A stretch of DNA of 64,000 nt from Pseudobacter sp. (GTDB lineage Bacteria > Bacteroidota > Bacteroidia > Chitinophagales > Chitinophagaceae), in contig JAFIGX010000014.1 in NCBI GenBank assembly GCA_017849455.1, forward strand, positions 124,001 to 188,000. Direction: 5' to 3'. Position numbers and translations under genes: made by a program. A model generated the notes under the pieces. That model saw nothing but the letters and a program-made list of their open reading frames with translations, did not search any database and was not told where the DNA came from. Shown here one piece after another: positions 16,077 to 24,907 of this stretch. The stretch's first letter is position 1; every line of letters starts with the position of its first letter.

Positions 16077-17972
16077 TTAATTGGAAGGAAGATAAATTCC
16101 AGTATTATCCGGAAAAATAACCGACCTGTAATATTGCCTGTTGCCGATGGTATAGCGCTCTTTCGATCTATCGGTGCCAATGATCAGATCGGGAATAAAA
16201 CCATCATCATACTTTGTGGATTCATTGCTGACCAGCACATGTTTCAGGACCCGTTCTTTACCTGCATGCGCTTTCAATAATTTGTAATAGGGATAATCCC
16301 ATCCGTCGAGCCCAATAATAATGCCGATCTTTTCATAATGAGTGCTATCGAGATAATGCTTCAGTCGTAGATCGGTCTCCGTATAGATGGCGGCATCATA
16401 TCCCTTTACAAAGATACTATCCCGTAATGGCAGAATGGGCCGCTTTACATTCTGCAATAGTGCTTTTGCGCCGAACCAGATCATGGCCAGGTAACAGATA
16501 GCCAGTATCCATTTTCTGAGAGATGTCATTTCAAATGCCAGGAACACGGCATACAGCATGAAAAGCGTTGTTTCCAATCTGTTGGCCCATGGTTGCCATT
16601 TCAGTAAAGTGCAGAACAGCAGCGAAGTAGCCAATAAGGTCAGGGCATACAACCTGTAGATGCCCAGCCGTTGATCCAGCAGTCTTTTTTTAAAGAAAAA
16701 AGTGATGGTGAGCAGAAGGATGAGGATGGTGTGAACGAAATTCTGCATGTAATCTTCATGAAAAAAGAAGCGGTCCATCATCCAACTGGTCGGTCCGAAA
16801 TTATAGCGGGGGTCTTCTGCATCGATGCCGATCTTTGCAGAGGTATAAAACAACTTATTGGCTATCCCGTTTACGGGTATATGATTGAAAATATTCTTCA
16901 CACCTACCAGCACCAGGTATCCGGGATGAAAGCCTTTATTTCCCGTATCATCATTGGCGTGGCCCAATACCGAACCATTCAATTGGTAATTCCGGTATAA
17001 GAAGGTACTATTGATAAACAGTGCGATCAATGGTATAAGTGCGTACCAGCCTGCTTTTGCTGCGAGTTGGCTGAATGGTGATGCCCTGTCTTTTACAAGC
17101 CGTACCAGGTACCAGCCGGCAAATGGAAGAAGAAAGATATAGGCAGTCCCTTTGGTAAGGCATGCCAGTCCCATGGCAATGCCTGCCAACAGGATGGCCC
17201 TGATGGTAAAACTTCTGAACAGCCTGACCGTGAGCCATACGAAGGCCAGCACGAAGAAAGCCACTATGATATCATTCTGGGTTGAATTGCTTTGGAGGAT
17301 GGCCATAGGGATGAGGGCAGTGAAAAATGCGCTCATGTTCTGCTGTTGCCTGTTTGCATTCAGCTCTTTTGCGATAAGTGTAACATTTGAAATGCAGCCT
17401 GCAAAGAAAAATAGCTGAACGGAATTGGCGAGCCTGTCGCCCCCTGTCAACAATTGCAAATGCAGGATGATATATTCTGCAAATGGCTGATAGACCAGTT
17501 GCCTGATAACGTGGGTAGGATAATAGGCAAGACTGTGTTGCTGTTCCCAATGCACTACCCGCGCCATGTGGTAGGTCATCGAATCATAATTGTTGGGAGG
17601 ATAGATAAGCCCGATGAGGAAAGACACCAGCAATATCACAAATACCACCATTCCCATCCAGTTCATTGTGACGCTCTTCCTGATATTGCCCGTGATCTCT
17701 TTGAATAACTTAAATGGAATGCTCCTGTACCGGCAATACCCCACCAATAATATTATCATGAAAAGCCATGCCATCAAAACAGCGGAGAAGGTGAGTAAGG
17801 AAAAAGCGCTCAATATTTCAGTGATGAGTAGCAGGCATAGTTGATGGAGCAGACTACCGATCAACAATGCAATACGCAGCCTGGTGAACGGGCCATATTG
17901 TCCCGGTTGCGAATAAACGACCAGGAAGATCAATAACCAGGCAATAAAGGGCGCCAGGGAAAAAAGCAGCAT
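16077..17972 (-). CDS. Multi-pass membrane glycosyltransferase (GT39/ArnT-like)
   Basis: About 631 residues with ten or more membrane segments, followed by a soluble C-terminal part. The first periplasmic loop has IYPPNNYDSMTYHMARVVHW, in which an acidic residue after the first spans recalls the catalytic site of the GT-C glycosyltransferases that use polyprenyl-phosphate sugars. I place the start at the ATG at 17972; a TTG two codons earlier is possible. The product could be a glycosylated lipid or protein. The gene lies 10 bp before the GNAT-ankyrin gene, suggesting co-transcription. Confidence 0.7.
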   Translation of the reverse strand: MLLFSLAPFIAWLLIFLVVYSQPGQYGPFTRLRIALLIGSLLHQLCLLLITEILSAFSLLTFSAVLMAWLFMIILLVGYCRYRSIPFKLFKEITGNIRKSVTMNWMGMVVFVILLVSFLIGLIYPPNNYDSMTYHMARVVHWEQQHSLAYYPTHVIRQLVYQPFAEYIILHLQLLTGGDRLANSVQLFFFAGCISNVTLIAKELNANRQQQNMSAFFTALIPMAILQSNSTQNDIIVAFFVLAFVWLTVRLFRSFTIRAILLAGIAMGLACLTKGTAYIFLLPFAGWYLVRLVKDRASPFSQLAAKAGWYALIPLIALFINSTFLYRNYQLNGSVLGHANDDTGNKGFHPGYLVLVGVKNIFNHIPVNGIANKLFYTSAKIGIDAEDPRYNFGPTSWMMDRFFFHEDYMQNFVHTILILLLTITFFFKKRLLDQRLGIYRLYALTLLATSLLFCTLLKWQPWANRLETTLFMLYAVFLAFEMTSLRKWILAICYLAMIWFGAKALLQNVKRPILPLRDSIFVKGYDAAIYTETDLRLKHYLDSTHYEKIGIIIGLDGWDYPYYKLLKAHAGKERVLKHVLVSNESTKYDDGFIPDLIIGTDRSKERYTIGNRQYYRSVIFPDNTGIYLPSN

Positions 17973-18049
17973 TGACAAAAATTTCTCAGTGTGGCGAACA
18001 AATTACTGAATATTCAATAAATCAGGGCATGTTCCTTGGAGTTCTGAAT

Positions 18050-18057
18050 TACCTTTG
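18050..18057 (+). promoter_or_regulatory. TAnnTTTG box for the MFS gene
   Basis: TACCTTTG lies 22 bp before the chosen ATG at 18080 and matches the Bacteroidota -7 consensus. No well-spaced -33 TTG was seen. It supports the shorter start of the transporter, since the longer frame would begin upstream of this box. Confidence 0.4.
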
Positions 18058-18079
18058 CCCTTCTTTCAAGCAAGCAATT

Positions 18080-19234
18080 ATGGTTGGAGACCCGGTTAGT
18101 TCGTCACCCCGCAAGGCCCGTATTGCCATAGCCGTATTCTTTTTTCTTTCGGGATTTGGATTTTCCACCTGGGCATCACGCATCCCTTCCATTCAGCAGC
18201 ACCTTCAACTGAATGAAGCCCAGCTCGGCGCAGTATTGTTCGTATTGCCGGTTGGAATGATGCTTACCTTGCCGCTCACCGGTTACCTGCTTCGCCGGTT
18301 CAGCAGCCGTTATATTTTGCTTTTTGGAGTGGTCCTGTTCAACCTGATCATCTGCCTGCTGGGGTTTGTAAATGCCTCCTGGCAACTGGTAGTGTTGCTG
18401 CTTCTCTTCGGGTCTTCGCGCAACCTGATGAATATATCTGCCAATGCACAATCCATCGGTGTGCAGGCTATGTACACCCGTAGCATCATTGCCGGCTTTC
18501 ATGGGATCTGGAGTGTGGCCGGATTTGCTGCTGCGGCCTTTGGCTCACTGATGGTGTCATTGGGTGTATTCACTGCCTGGCATTTCCTGGTAGTAGGTCT
18601 GCTGCTGACGGCAACCGGTATTTACTATTTCAAGGATACCGTTCATCAGCGACCGGCAGAGCACGAACGAAAGACCGGATTCGTGCTGCCTGACAGGAAT
18701 ATGTTGAAATTCGGGTTGATCTGTTTTGCTTCGATGGCCTGTGAAGGTACTATGTACGACTGGAGTGCTATCTACCTGAAAAAAGCCGTTGGTGCGCCAA
18801 AAGGCATGGCCACGGCCGGTTATGCAGTATATATGGTGGCTATGACACTGGGAAGGTTCACCGGCGATAAACTGGCCAATACCATTGGTGTGAGATCGAT
18901 GCTGAAGTACAGCGGCGTGCTCATTTCATCCGGTATGCTCATGGCCGCATTGCTACCCTACCAGTTGACGGCAGGTATCGGCTTCCTCATGATCGGGTTT
19001 GGGGTGAGCTGTGTAGTGCCCATGGTCTTCAGCATGGCCGGCAAAGTAAAAAATATGAGCGGAGGCCCTGCCATTGCAGCCGTTTCAACCGTTGGCTATT
19101 TTGGTTTCCTTATCGTTCCGCCACTCATCGGTTTTATTGCACAAGCATTCAATCTCCGTTGGTCTTTCGGCCTGATGTCCTTACTGGGTGTGCTCATCAT
19201 CTGGATGGTGGGAAAACTGAAGGAAGCAGCATGA
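18080..19234 (+). CDS. Major facilitator superfamily transporter
   Basis: A 384-residue protein with about 12 hydrophobic segments. The segment GFGFSTWASRIPSIQQHLQL is characteristic of the YbjJ-like MFS group (related to fucose permease). A second-half motif (AVYMVAMTLGRFTGDKLAN) is the repeated MFS loop. The frame is open from 17972, but MVGDPVSSSPRKARIA at 18080 is preferred: it lies just before the first membrane segment and just after a promoter-like box. Its substrate, possibly a sugar or metabolite for efflux, cannot be told. Confidence 0.85.
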   Translation: MVGDPVSSSPRKARIAIAVFFFLSGFGFSTWASRIPSIQQHLQLNEAQLGAVLFVLPVGMMLTLPLTGYLLRRFSSRYILLFGVVLFNLIICLLGFVNASWQLVVLLLLFGSSRNLMNISANAQSIGVQAMYTRSIIAGFHGIWSVAGFAAAAFGSLMVSLGVFTAWHFLVVGLLLTATGIYYFKDTVHQRPAEHERKTGFVLPDRNMLKFGLICFASMACEGTMYDWSAIYLKKAVGAPKGMATAGYAVYMVAMTLGRFTGDKLANTIGVRSMLKYSGVLISSGMLMAALLPYQLTAGIGFLMIGFGVSCVVPMVFSMAGKVKNMSGGPAIAAVSTVGYFGFLIVPPLIGFIAQAFNLRWSFGLMSLLGVLIIWMVGKLKEAA

Positions 19235-19247
19235 GGCCATCGTCTCT

Positions 19248-19718
19248 TTATTTTATGCCTGCCTTCGGCTCATGCTTTACGGGAAAGTTCACTGAGTTGG
19301 CGATGAAGCATAGCTGACTGGCTTTATGATGCAGCTCATTCGCTTTTTCCACCATCGACTGATCGGCCACTGTTACCACGGGATGCAGTACTACTTCGGT
19401 GAAATGTCCTCCCCCATCAGGTGTTTCTTCCATGGTGCCGGTTGCCTGATCGGTATAGTCAAGCACTACAACGCCTGCCACCGTACATACGTGCAGGTAC
19501 GATAACATGTGGCAGGTAGAAAGCGCTGCCACCAGGAATTCTTCAGGATTGTGTTTGGTCTTGTCGCCCCTGAATGCAGGATCTGAAGACCCCTGTACAT
19601 CTGCCTTGCCGTCGATCCGGAGGGTATAACTCCTTTCATAGTCCCGGTAACCCGATGTTCCTGTTCCTTTGTTCCCTGTCCATTGTACATTGGTAATGTA
19701 ATGGTGCGATCTGTGCAT
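19248..19718 (-). CDS. OsmC-like peroxiredoxin family protein
   Basis: A 156-residue cytoplasmic protein of the OsmC/Ohr family, which reduces organic hydroperoxides with two cysteines. Both are present: one in LSTCHMLSYLHVC and one in ASQLCFIANSVNFPV. The start GNKGTGTSGYRDYERSYTLR is typical. It converges on the MFS gene with 13 bp between the stops. Catalytic identity is well supported; the natural peroxide is not known. Confidence 0.88.
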   Translation of the reverse strand: MHRSHHYITNVQWTGNKGTGTSGYRDYERSYTLRIDGKADVQGSSDPAFRGDKTKHNPEEFLVAALSTCHMLSYLHVCTVAGVVVLDYTDQATGTMEETPDGGGHFTEVVLHPVVTVADQSMVEKANELHHKASQLCFIANSVNFPVKHEPKAGIK

Positions 19719-19771
19719 ACGAAATTTATTTATTGAACGAAGTTATAGCAGATCTTTTAGTCTGTCGATTT

Positions 19772-20323
19772 TCAGTGTGGCTGATAGTTGAGCAGCACAG
19801 CCCCGCTCCTGAAAACTTTTGAATTGGTAAGTTTCAATTCAAGATGTTTTTTGATGTCATGGAAGATGGGCGTTCCGGTGCCGATGGCTACAGGATCGAG
19901 CAGGAACTGGTATTCATCGATCAGTCCATGTTCGGTGAACTGGTTGATGATGCTGCCACTGCCCATGATGGTCATGTCTTTTTCCTGCTTTTTCAGCTTC
20001 CTGATCTCCTCCACGATATTGTCCTTGATGAGCCTGGTGTTGTTCCAGCCGGGGTTCTTCAGTGTCCTGGAAAAGACGATCTTCTCTGCCTTGTTCATAC
20101 CTTCTGCGAGAACAGGGAACATTTTGATGGCCTGCGGTGTTGGCCAGAAGGCGGCCATGTGTTCGTAAGTCACGCGGCCGAACAGGAGTATGCTGCCGGA
20201 AGTAGACCCTTCATCGGCTAACCTGCCTTCGTCCTCTCCCCCAGTATGCCAACTGATATCTTCCTGCGGTCCTTTGTAGTAGCCGTTGAGCGTGATGAAA
20301 TTAAAAACTGTTAAGCGTGCCAT
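19772..20323 (-). CDS. RibD C-terminal/DHFR-like reductase family protein
   Basis: A 183-residue protein with the dihydrofolate reductase fold in the RibD C-terminal form. Visible marks are the start LTVFNFITLNGYYKGP, the dinucleotide segment LLFGRVTYEHMAAFWP, and MTIMGSGSIINQFTEHGLIDEY. These stand-alone proteins probably bind NADPH, but their substrate is unknown. A related but quite different copy is at 59593. It is followed by OsmC on the same strand with 53 bp between. Confidence 0.85.
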   Translation of the reverse strand: MARLTVFNFITLNGYYKGPQEDISWHTGGEDEGRLADEGSTSGSILLFGRVTYEHMAAFWPTPQAIKMFPVLAEGMNKAEKIVFSRTLKNPGWNNTRLIKDNIVEEIRKLKKQEKDMTIMGSGSIINQFTEHGLIDEYQFLLDPVAIGTGTPIFHDIKKHLELKLTNSKVFRSGAVLLNYQPH

Positions 20324-20791
20324 GTTTGGTGATTTATGATGTCATAAAATGAGATTATATCCTTATAACAAATGATCCGGTGGGATTTGGACATCCGGGG
20401 CGGAATATTTTTCGGACTTATCCGGGAAGAGCTTTCAAGAACCTGGATCCTTACCTAAGATAAGAAAATTGCGGTACAGGCGGGAATTAGAAGTGAACCG
20501 GTCATTTAGCGTCTTTTTTGGAGCTAATCACCGCAAACGGAGGGGTTTAGCAACCATTGTCCTCTTCCGGGGAACCGGGGAATACTGCCCTTTTGGCCGC
20601 TTTCGACCAGGGCTGCCAGTAAAAGGCGCCATAAATAGCCGTTAAAATCGTACCTTCACCCAACTTATATTTCCTCCCTGCACCTATTTTGATTTCTTCT
20701 ATTCAACATTTGTGAAGGTAAGATCGTAAGAAAGGTATTGTGCCGGAGCGTTTGGCAGCTTACCATCATTATTTAATTAAATACATAAAAA
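20324..20791. other. Long leader/intergenic region before the DEAD-box helicase
   Basis: This 468-bp gap holds no convincing gene. On the minus strand about 20547-20708 is an open frame of some 50 codons with a protein-like reading (KYKLGEGTILTAIYGAFYW) but no ATG, so it may be a decayed gene or chance. The last 100 bp before the helicase are AT-rich. A long 5' leader, as cold-shock RNA helicase genes often have, would fit but is not shown. Confidence 0.3.
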
Positions 20792-22042
20792 TTGTCATTC
20801 GAAAAATTACAGATCATAGAACCGATAATAAAGGCTCTTAAAAATGAAGGTTATACACACCCCACACCTATACAGGAGCAATCCATTCCCCTCATACTCC
20901 AGAGAAAAGATATCCTTGGATGCGCGAGAACCGGAACCGGCAAGACCGCAGCCTTTGCGATCCCGATCATACAGATCCTGCATCAGGAAAAGCATCTCCT
21001 GAAAAAACAGCATTCGATCAATGCACTGGTCCTTACCCCTACCAGGGAACTGGCCATCCAGGTTCGGAATAGTTTCGAGACTTATGGGAAGTTTGCCGGG
21101 CTTCGACTGCTGACGGTCTTCGGAGGCGTTTCACAGCAAATGCAGGTCAATGAACTCAGGAAAGGGGTAGATATTTTAGTAGCTACCCCCGGACGATTAC
21201 TGGATCTCATGCAGCAGCAACTGGTCCATTTGAGCGATATCCGACTTTTGGTATTGGATGAAGCGGACAGGATGCTTGACATGGGCTTCGTGCGGGATGT
21301 TCGAAAGATCATTGCGCAGGTACCTGCCCGCCGGCAAACCCTTTTCTTTTCGGCCACCATGGCCCCCGAAATCGGTAAACTGGCAGCCTCCCTGTTGAAA
21401 GACCCGGTGAAAGTAGAGATCACCCCTGTTTCTTCTGCAGCTCCCGCCATTCACCAGTCCTTATTTTATGTTGAAAAGAAGAACAAGCTGCCCCTGTTGA
21501 TGCACCTCCTGAATAGCAGGAAGATACAGTCGGCATTGGTGTTCACGCGGACCAAACATGGCGCCGATAAAGTGGCCAAGGCATTGAACAGATCAGGCGT
21601 TCGCTCGGAAGCCATTCACGGGAACAAATCACAGACAGGCAGGCAAAGGGCCCTGCAGCAATTCACTTCCGGCCAAATAAAAGTGCTGGTGGCGACAGAT
21701 ATTGCTGCCAGAGGTATCGATATCGAGGCATTATCGCATGTATTCAATTTCGATCTGCCCAATGTAGCCGAGACCTATGTGCACCGGATTGGCCGTACCG
21801 GGCGTGCCGGCGCCAGTGGCATCGCCTTTTCTTTCTGCGACCCGGAAGAAAAATCATACCTTAAGGACATAGAAAAACTGATCACCAATTCCATTCCTGT
21901 TATGAACGACCATCCTTATCCGGTCGATACCAGTGTAAATGCTGATCAGGTGGGCGCCCGTGCAACAGAAGTAACCGGCCATACCAGGCCACGGCGCATT
22001 GTACATGCAGAAAGGAAGAACTATAATCGTTCAGGCCGCTAA
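20792..22042 (+). CDS. DEAD-box ATP-dependent RNA helicase, TTG start
   Basis: A 416-residue superfamily 2 RNA helicase. In order: Q motif (HPTPIQEQSIP), Walker A (ARTGTGKTAA), PTRELA, the DEAD box in VLDEADRMLDMGF, SAT in FFSATMAPE, then VATDIAARGIDIE and HRIGRTGRAG. The short basic tail suits the RhlE-like group involved in ribosome assembly and cold adaptation. The start is a TTG (SFEKLQIIEPI follows); no ATG exists nearby and homologues begin at this point. It leads a cluster with a small protein, a KAS III-like enzyme and an RRM protein. Confidence 0.95.
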   Translation: MSFEKLQIIEPIIKALKNEGYTHPTPIQEQSIPLILQRKDILGCARTGTGKTAAFAIPIIQILHQEKHLLKKQHSINALVLTPTRELAIQVRNSFETYGKFAGLRLLTVFGGVSQQMQVNELRKGVDILVATPGRLLDLMQQQLVHLSDIRLLVLDEADRMLDMGFVRDVRKIIAQVPARRQTLFFSATMAPEIGKLAASLLKDPVKVEITPVSSAAPAIHQSLFYVEKKNKLPLLMHLLNSRKIQSALVFTRTKHGADKVAKALNRSGVRSEAIHGNKSQTGRQRALQQFTSGQIKVLVATDIAARGIDIEALSHVFNFDLPNVAETYVHRIGRTGRAGASGIAFSFCDPEEKSYLKDIEKLITNSIPVMNDHPYPVDTSVNADQVGARATEVTGHTRPRRIVHAERKNYNRSGR

Positions 22043-22074
22043 AAATTTTATGCTGAGCTAATAAATCAAGGTTT

Positions 22075-22326
22075 ATGTCAAATGAACAGATCGAAAAATT
22101 CCTGCAGGAGAAATACCTGGATAAATTACCCGTGCAGGTGAATTTTAAAACCAGGAAACAATTTGTAGGGCTATTTATCAGGACCTCCGATTATGCCGAA
22201 CTGAAATCAAAGAATTTCTGGCGGATAGTGGGGCAGGCAAATTTGGAAAATTATAAAAGGTCGAAAGACCTTAATCTCGCCAGGATCTTCAGTGGTTCTG
22301 AAATAACAAAGCTAGTGGCTTTGTAA
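22075..22326 (+). CDS. Small protein of unknown function
   Basis: An 83-residue protein, basic and mainly alpha/beta, with no membrane segment or signal peptide (MSNEQIEKFLQEKYLDKLPV at its start). The middle (VNFKTRKQFVGLFIRTSDY) reads like paired strands and the rest like helices. I do not recognise the family. It lies 32 bp after the helicase and 17 bp before the KAS III-like gene, so it is very probably co-transcribed and may be an accessory to the RNA helicase. Confidence 0.7.
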   Translation: MSNEQIEKFLQEKYLDKLPVQVNFKTRKQFVGLFIRTSDYAELKSKNFWRIVGQANLENYKRSKDLNLARIFSGSEITKLVAL

Positions 22327-22343
22327 ATGCCTTTTACTATATT

Positions 22344-23417
22344 ATGAAACGAACGATCATCACAGGTACCGGGTGTTATATACCGCCACTCGTCCGGAAA
22401 AATGAAGATTTTGCCGCGGGCAGTTTCTATACGGAAGACCGGCAACTCATCGAACAGCCAATAGAGGAGATTATCGAAAAGTTCAGGAAGATCACAGGCA
22501 TCGCAGAACGTCGATATGCACCGGCAGATATGAATACTTCCGGCATGGCCGCATTCGCTTCGAAGCTGGCCATCGACGATAGCGGTATCGATCCTGAAAC
22601 GATCGATCAGATCATTGTAGCACATAATTACGGCGACCTCACTCCACACTCGCTTCAACCCGATACTGTTCCATCTCTCGCTTCAAGGGTCAAGCATCTT
22701 TTGAACATCCGCAATCCTTACTGCATAGCATACGATATTTTGTTCGGCTGTCCGGGTTGGCTCCAGGGCATGATCCAGGCTGATATTTATGGTAAGGCCG
22801 GCGTTGCCCAGAGATGCCTGGTGGTAGGTTCCGAAACACTTTCCAGGATACTCGATCAGCACGACCGCGACAGTATGATCTTTTCCGACGGCGCCGGGGC
22901 CTGCATTCTTGAATATAAGGAAACAACTCACAGTGGGCCCGGCGTATTGGGCGTCAGTATGAGGTCCGACTGCCTGGAGGAAGTTTCTTTTATCAATTTC
23001 GGCCAGTCGTATTCGCCCAAAGAAGATACAGGCGCCTGTTATATAAAGATGAAAGGCAGAAAAGTGTATGAATATGCTCTTCGTCATGTTCCTGAAGCGA
23101 TGAAAGAATGTCTCGATCGAAGCGGTATACCGATCGGGGAACTAAAGATGATCTTCATTCACCAGGCCAATGAGAAAATGGATGAGAATATCACCAAGGC
23201 ATTCTATGGCCTGTATGGTATAACCGAGGTCCCTGAGTATGTGATGCCCATGAGCATTCACTGGCTCGGCAATAGTTCGGTAGCGACCATCCCTACCCTG
23301 TTCGACCTTGTCAATAAGTGCCAGGTCCGGGACCATCTCCTTCATCCGGGAGATATATTGTTATTCGCTTCGGTGGGAGCCGGCATGAATATCAATGCCG
23401 TCTGTTACAGGTATTAG
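22344..23417 (+). CDS. 3-oxoacyl-ACP synthase III-like thiolase-fold enzyme
   Basis: A 357-residue enzyme of the FabH/KAS III group, which condenses an acyl-CoA with malonyl-ACP. The full triad is visible: Cys 136 in LFGCPGWLQGM, His 273 in FIHQANEKMD and Asn 310 in HWLGNSSVATIP. The glycine-rich end (FASVGAGMNINAV) is typical. It differs from housekeeping FabH in its start and in its place within an RNA-helicase/RRM cluster. It may serve a specialised lipid or secondary product, or membrane adaptation to cold; the latter is inference from neighbours. Confidence 0.88.
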   Translation: MKRTIITGTGCYIPPLVRKNEDFAAGSFYTEDRQLIEQPIEEIIEKFRKITGIAERRYAPADMNTSGMAAFASKLAIDDSGIDPETIDQIIVAHNYGDLTPHSLQPDTVPSLASRVKHLLNIRNPYCIAYDILFGCPGWLQGMIQADIYGKAGVAQRCLVVGSETLSRILDQHDRDSMIFSDGAGACILEYKETTHSGPGVLGVSMRSDCLEEVSFINFGQSYSPKEDTGACYIKMKGRKVYEYALRHVPEAMKECLDRSGIPIGELKMIFIHQANEKMDENITKAFYGLYGITEVPEYVMPMSIHWLGNSSVATIPTLFDLVNKCQVRDHLLHPGDILLFASVGAGMNINAVCYRY

Positions 23418-23467
23418 CAGGAGCGCTAAATTTTTTAAATTGTTTTATCACCATTCAATCATATTTT

Positions 23468-23758
23468 ATGAACTTGTATGTTTCAAATCTGGGCTTTCAT
23501 GTTAGTGATGAAGACCTGAACACACTATTTGCAGCCCACGGCACCGTTACTTCCGCCAAAGTGATCACCGACAGGGTCACTGGAAAATCGCGTGGATTCG
23601 GTTTTGTAGAAATGCCCCAGGATGCCGAAGCCAAAAAAGCTATCCAGGCATTGGAAGGAACGGAACTGGAAGGCAGGAAGATCTCCGTATCTGTTGCGAA
23701 ACCGAAATCGGACAGGGGTGGTAACTCCTTCTCCGGTAACCGTGGTTCGAGATGGTAG
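23468..23758 (+). CDS. RNA recognition motif (RRM) protein
   Basis: A 96-residue single-RRM protein. RNP2 is LYVSNL at residues 3-8 and RNP1 is KSRGFGFVEM at residues 40-49. The tail is glycine- and serine-rich (SDRGGNSFSGNRGSRW). The frame is open further upstream, but the ATG at 23468 starts exactly at the RRM. Such proteins are cold-induced in cyanobacteria and common in Bacteroidota. With the DEAD-box helicase at the head of the same cluster, a role in RNA remodelling at low temperature is a fair inference. A terminator hairpin follows. Confidence 0.93.
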   Translation: MNLYVSNLGFHVSDEDLNTLFAAHGTVTSAKVITDRVTGKSRGFGFVEMPQDAEAKKAIQALEGTELEGRKISVSVAKPKSDRGGNSFSGNRGSRW

Positions 23759-23792
23759 TAATGGGAGGTATCTTTATATTATTTATTGACAG

Positions 23793-23839
23793 TCCTTGCC
23801 TGTTGCGGCGCGACAACAACAGGTAAGGATTATTATTTG
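23793..23839 (+). terminator. Rho-independent terminator after the RRM gene
   Basis: TCCTTGCCTGTTG (23793-23805) pairs with CAACAGGTAAGGA (23817-23829) with one G-T pair, and a T-rich run TTATTATTT follows. It closes the helicase/KAS III/RRM cluster. Confidence 0.85.
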
Positions 23840-23894
23840 TCGTATTTTGAAATGATTTGTTAAGCCCTCCTGGACTATCTGGGGTGAGAATTCA

Positions 23895-24893
23895 TTACTT
23901 GTTCCTCTTATAAAAACTGAGCGCCGATGAGTGTGAAGGATGATCTTTGATCTCACTATTGGTGAAATATCCGCTGCCATCCGCAGCGAAACCTATCCCT
24001 TCACCCTGTGGTTCATTACGGGCATAGGGCGCATCCTGTGGTTTGCGCAAAATGGTTTTGGCGATGTCTTCATGCCCTTCCCGGTTCCAATACCAGATCT
24101 GGCCATTGTTGCGAAGCAGCACTTCACTACCGTCGGGGGAAATATCGCCTGCGGTCAGATGATCGAATGGCAGCAGTGCAAGGGGGATTAGTGTAGTGAT
24201 TTGGGTAGTCGATTGCGGATAACGCGCCACAAACAGCGTGCTTCGATCTTTTTCCTTGGTGGCTATAAAAATGTCCTTTGTAAATGGATCGACCAGGAGC
24301 GATTCTGCATTGACCGCGCCTTTGGGATAAATGAGTTGTATTTTGTCAACGGCCGGAATATGGATCGTAGTCTGTGCAGAAACATTGGCCGGGATCGAAG
24401 GTTCCGGGAAACGATATACGAAAACAGACGGGTATTGCGTTTTGTTATCACCGATCTCACCTACATAGATATAACTTTTGCCTGCTTCGGGCCCCGGGCC
24501 TACGGCAATATCTTCCCAGTCGCGGTTCACAATACCATCCAATACGATCTTGCCAAGGTCCTCCCCTTTCGAATTGGTGATATAAATTTCATTCCTGTTG
24601 CCACTGTCTTCATGCACAAACAGAATACCCGCGTACACTCTCGAAGCGGCAACGCCTGATAGTTCAAGGTACGACTGGTTCTGCATGTTGTTCACCACGG
24701 GCGTAGCGGAAAACACGGTGCAGGGGTCCAGGTTGGAGAGATCATAACCGGCACGCGGAAGCGTGTCGGTTATGACAGGTATTGTTGTGGTAGTAGAATC
24801 TTTACGGGTTACCTCATCGGTCTTGCCGGATTTGTTACAGGATGCCTGTATGCCGAATGCAGCGAAGAGGAATACCGGGAACAGATGTTTCAT
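23895..24893 (-). CDS. Propeller-like lipoprotein of unknown function
   Basis: A 332-residue lipoprotein. The ATG at 24893 opens a signal sequence ending in the lipobox IQASC; an alternative start six codons upstream is less likely. After a Thr-rich linker the body has repeated beta-strand blocks such as GILFVHEDSGNRNEIYIT, RDWEDIAVGPGP and YIYVGEIGDN. This recalls the beta-propeller of esterase-like/phytase-like proteins, but no catalytic site can be named. It is the last of three minus-strand genes after a TonB receptor and a beta-helix lipoprotein. Confidence 0.65.
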   Translation of the reverse strand: MKHLFPVFLFAAFGIQASCNKSGKTDEVTRKDSTTTTIPVITDTLPRAGYDLSNLDPCTVFSATPVVNNMQNQSYLELSGVAASRVYAGILFVHEDSGNRNEIYITNSKGEDLGKIVLDGIVNRDWEDIAVGPGPEAGKSYIYVGEIGDNKTQYPSVFVYRFPEPSIPANVSAQTTIHIPAVDKIQLIYPKGAVNAESLLVDPFTKDIFIATKEKDRSTLFVARYPQSTTQITTLIPLALLPFDHLTAGDISPDGSEVLLRNNGQIWYWNREGHEDIAKTILRKPQDAPYARNEPQGEGIGFAADGSGYFTNSEIKDHPSHSSALSFYKRNK

Positions 24894-24907
24894 GCAGCAA
24901 AAATAGA

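Noticed and set aside
20547..20708. Minus-strand open frame of about 50 codons before the helicase
   Set aside because: Protein-like in part, but it has no start codon and I recognise no family. Kept only as a note in the intergenic entry.
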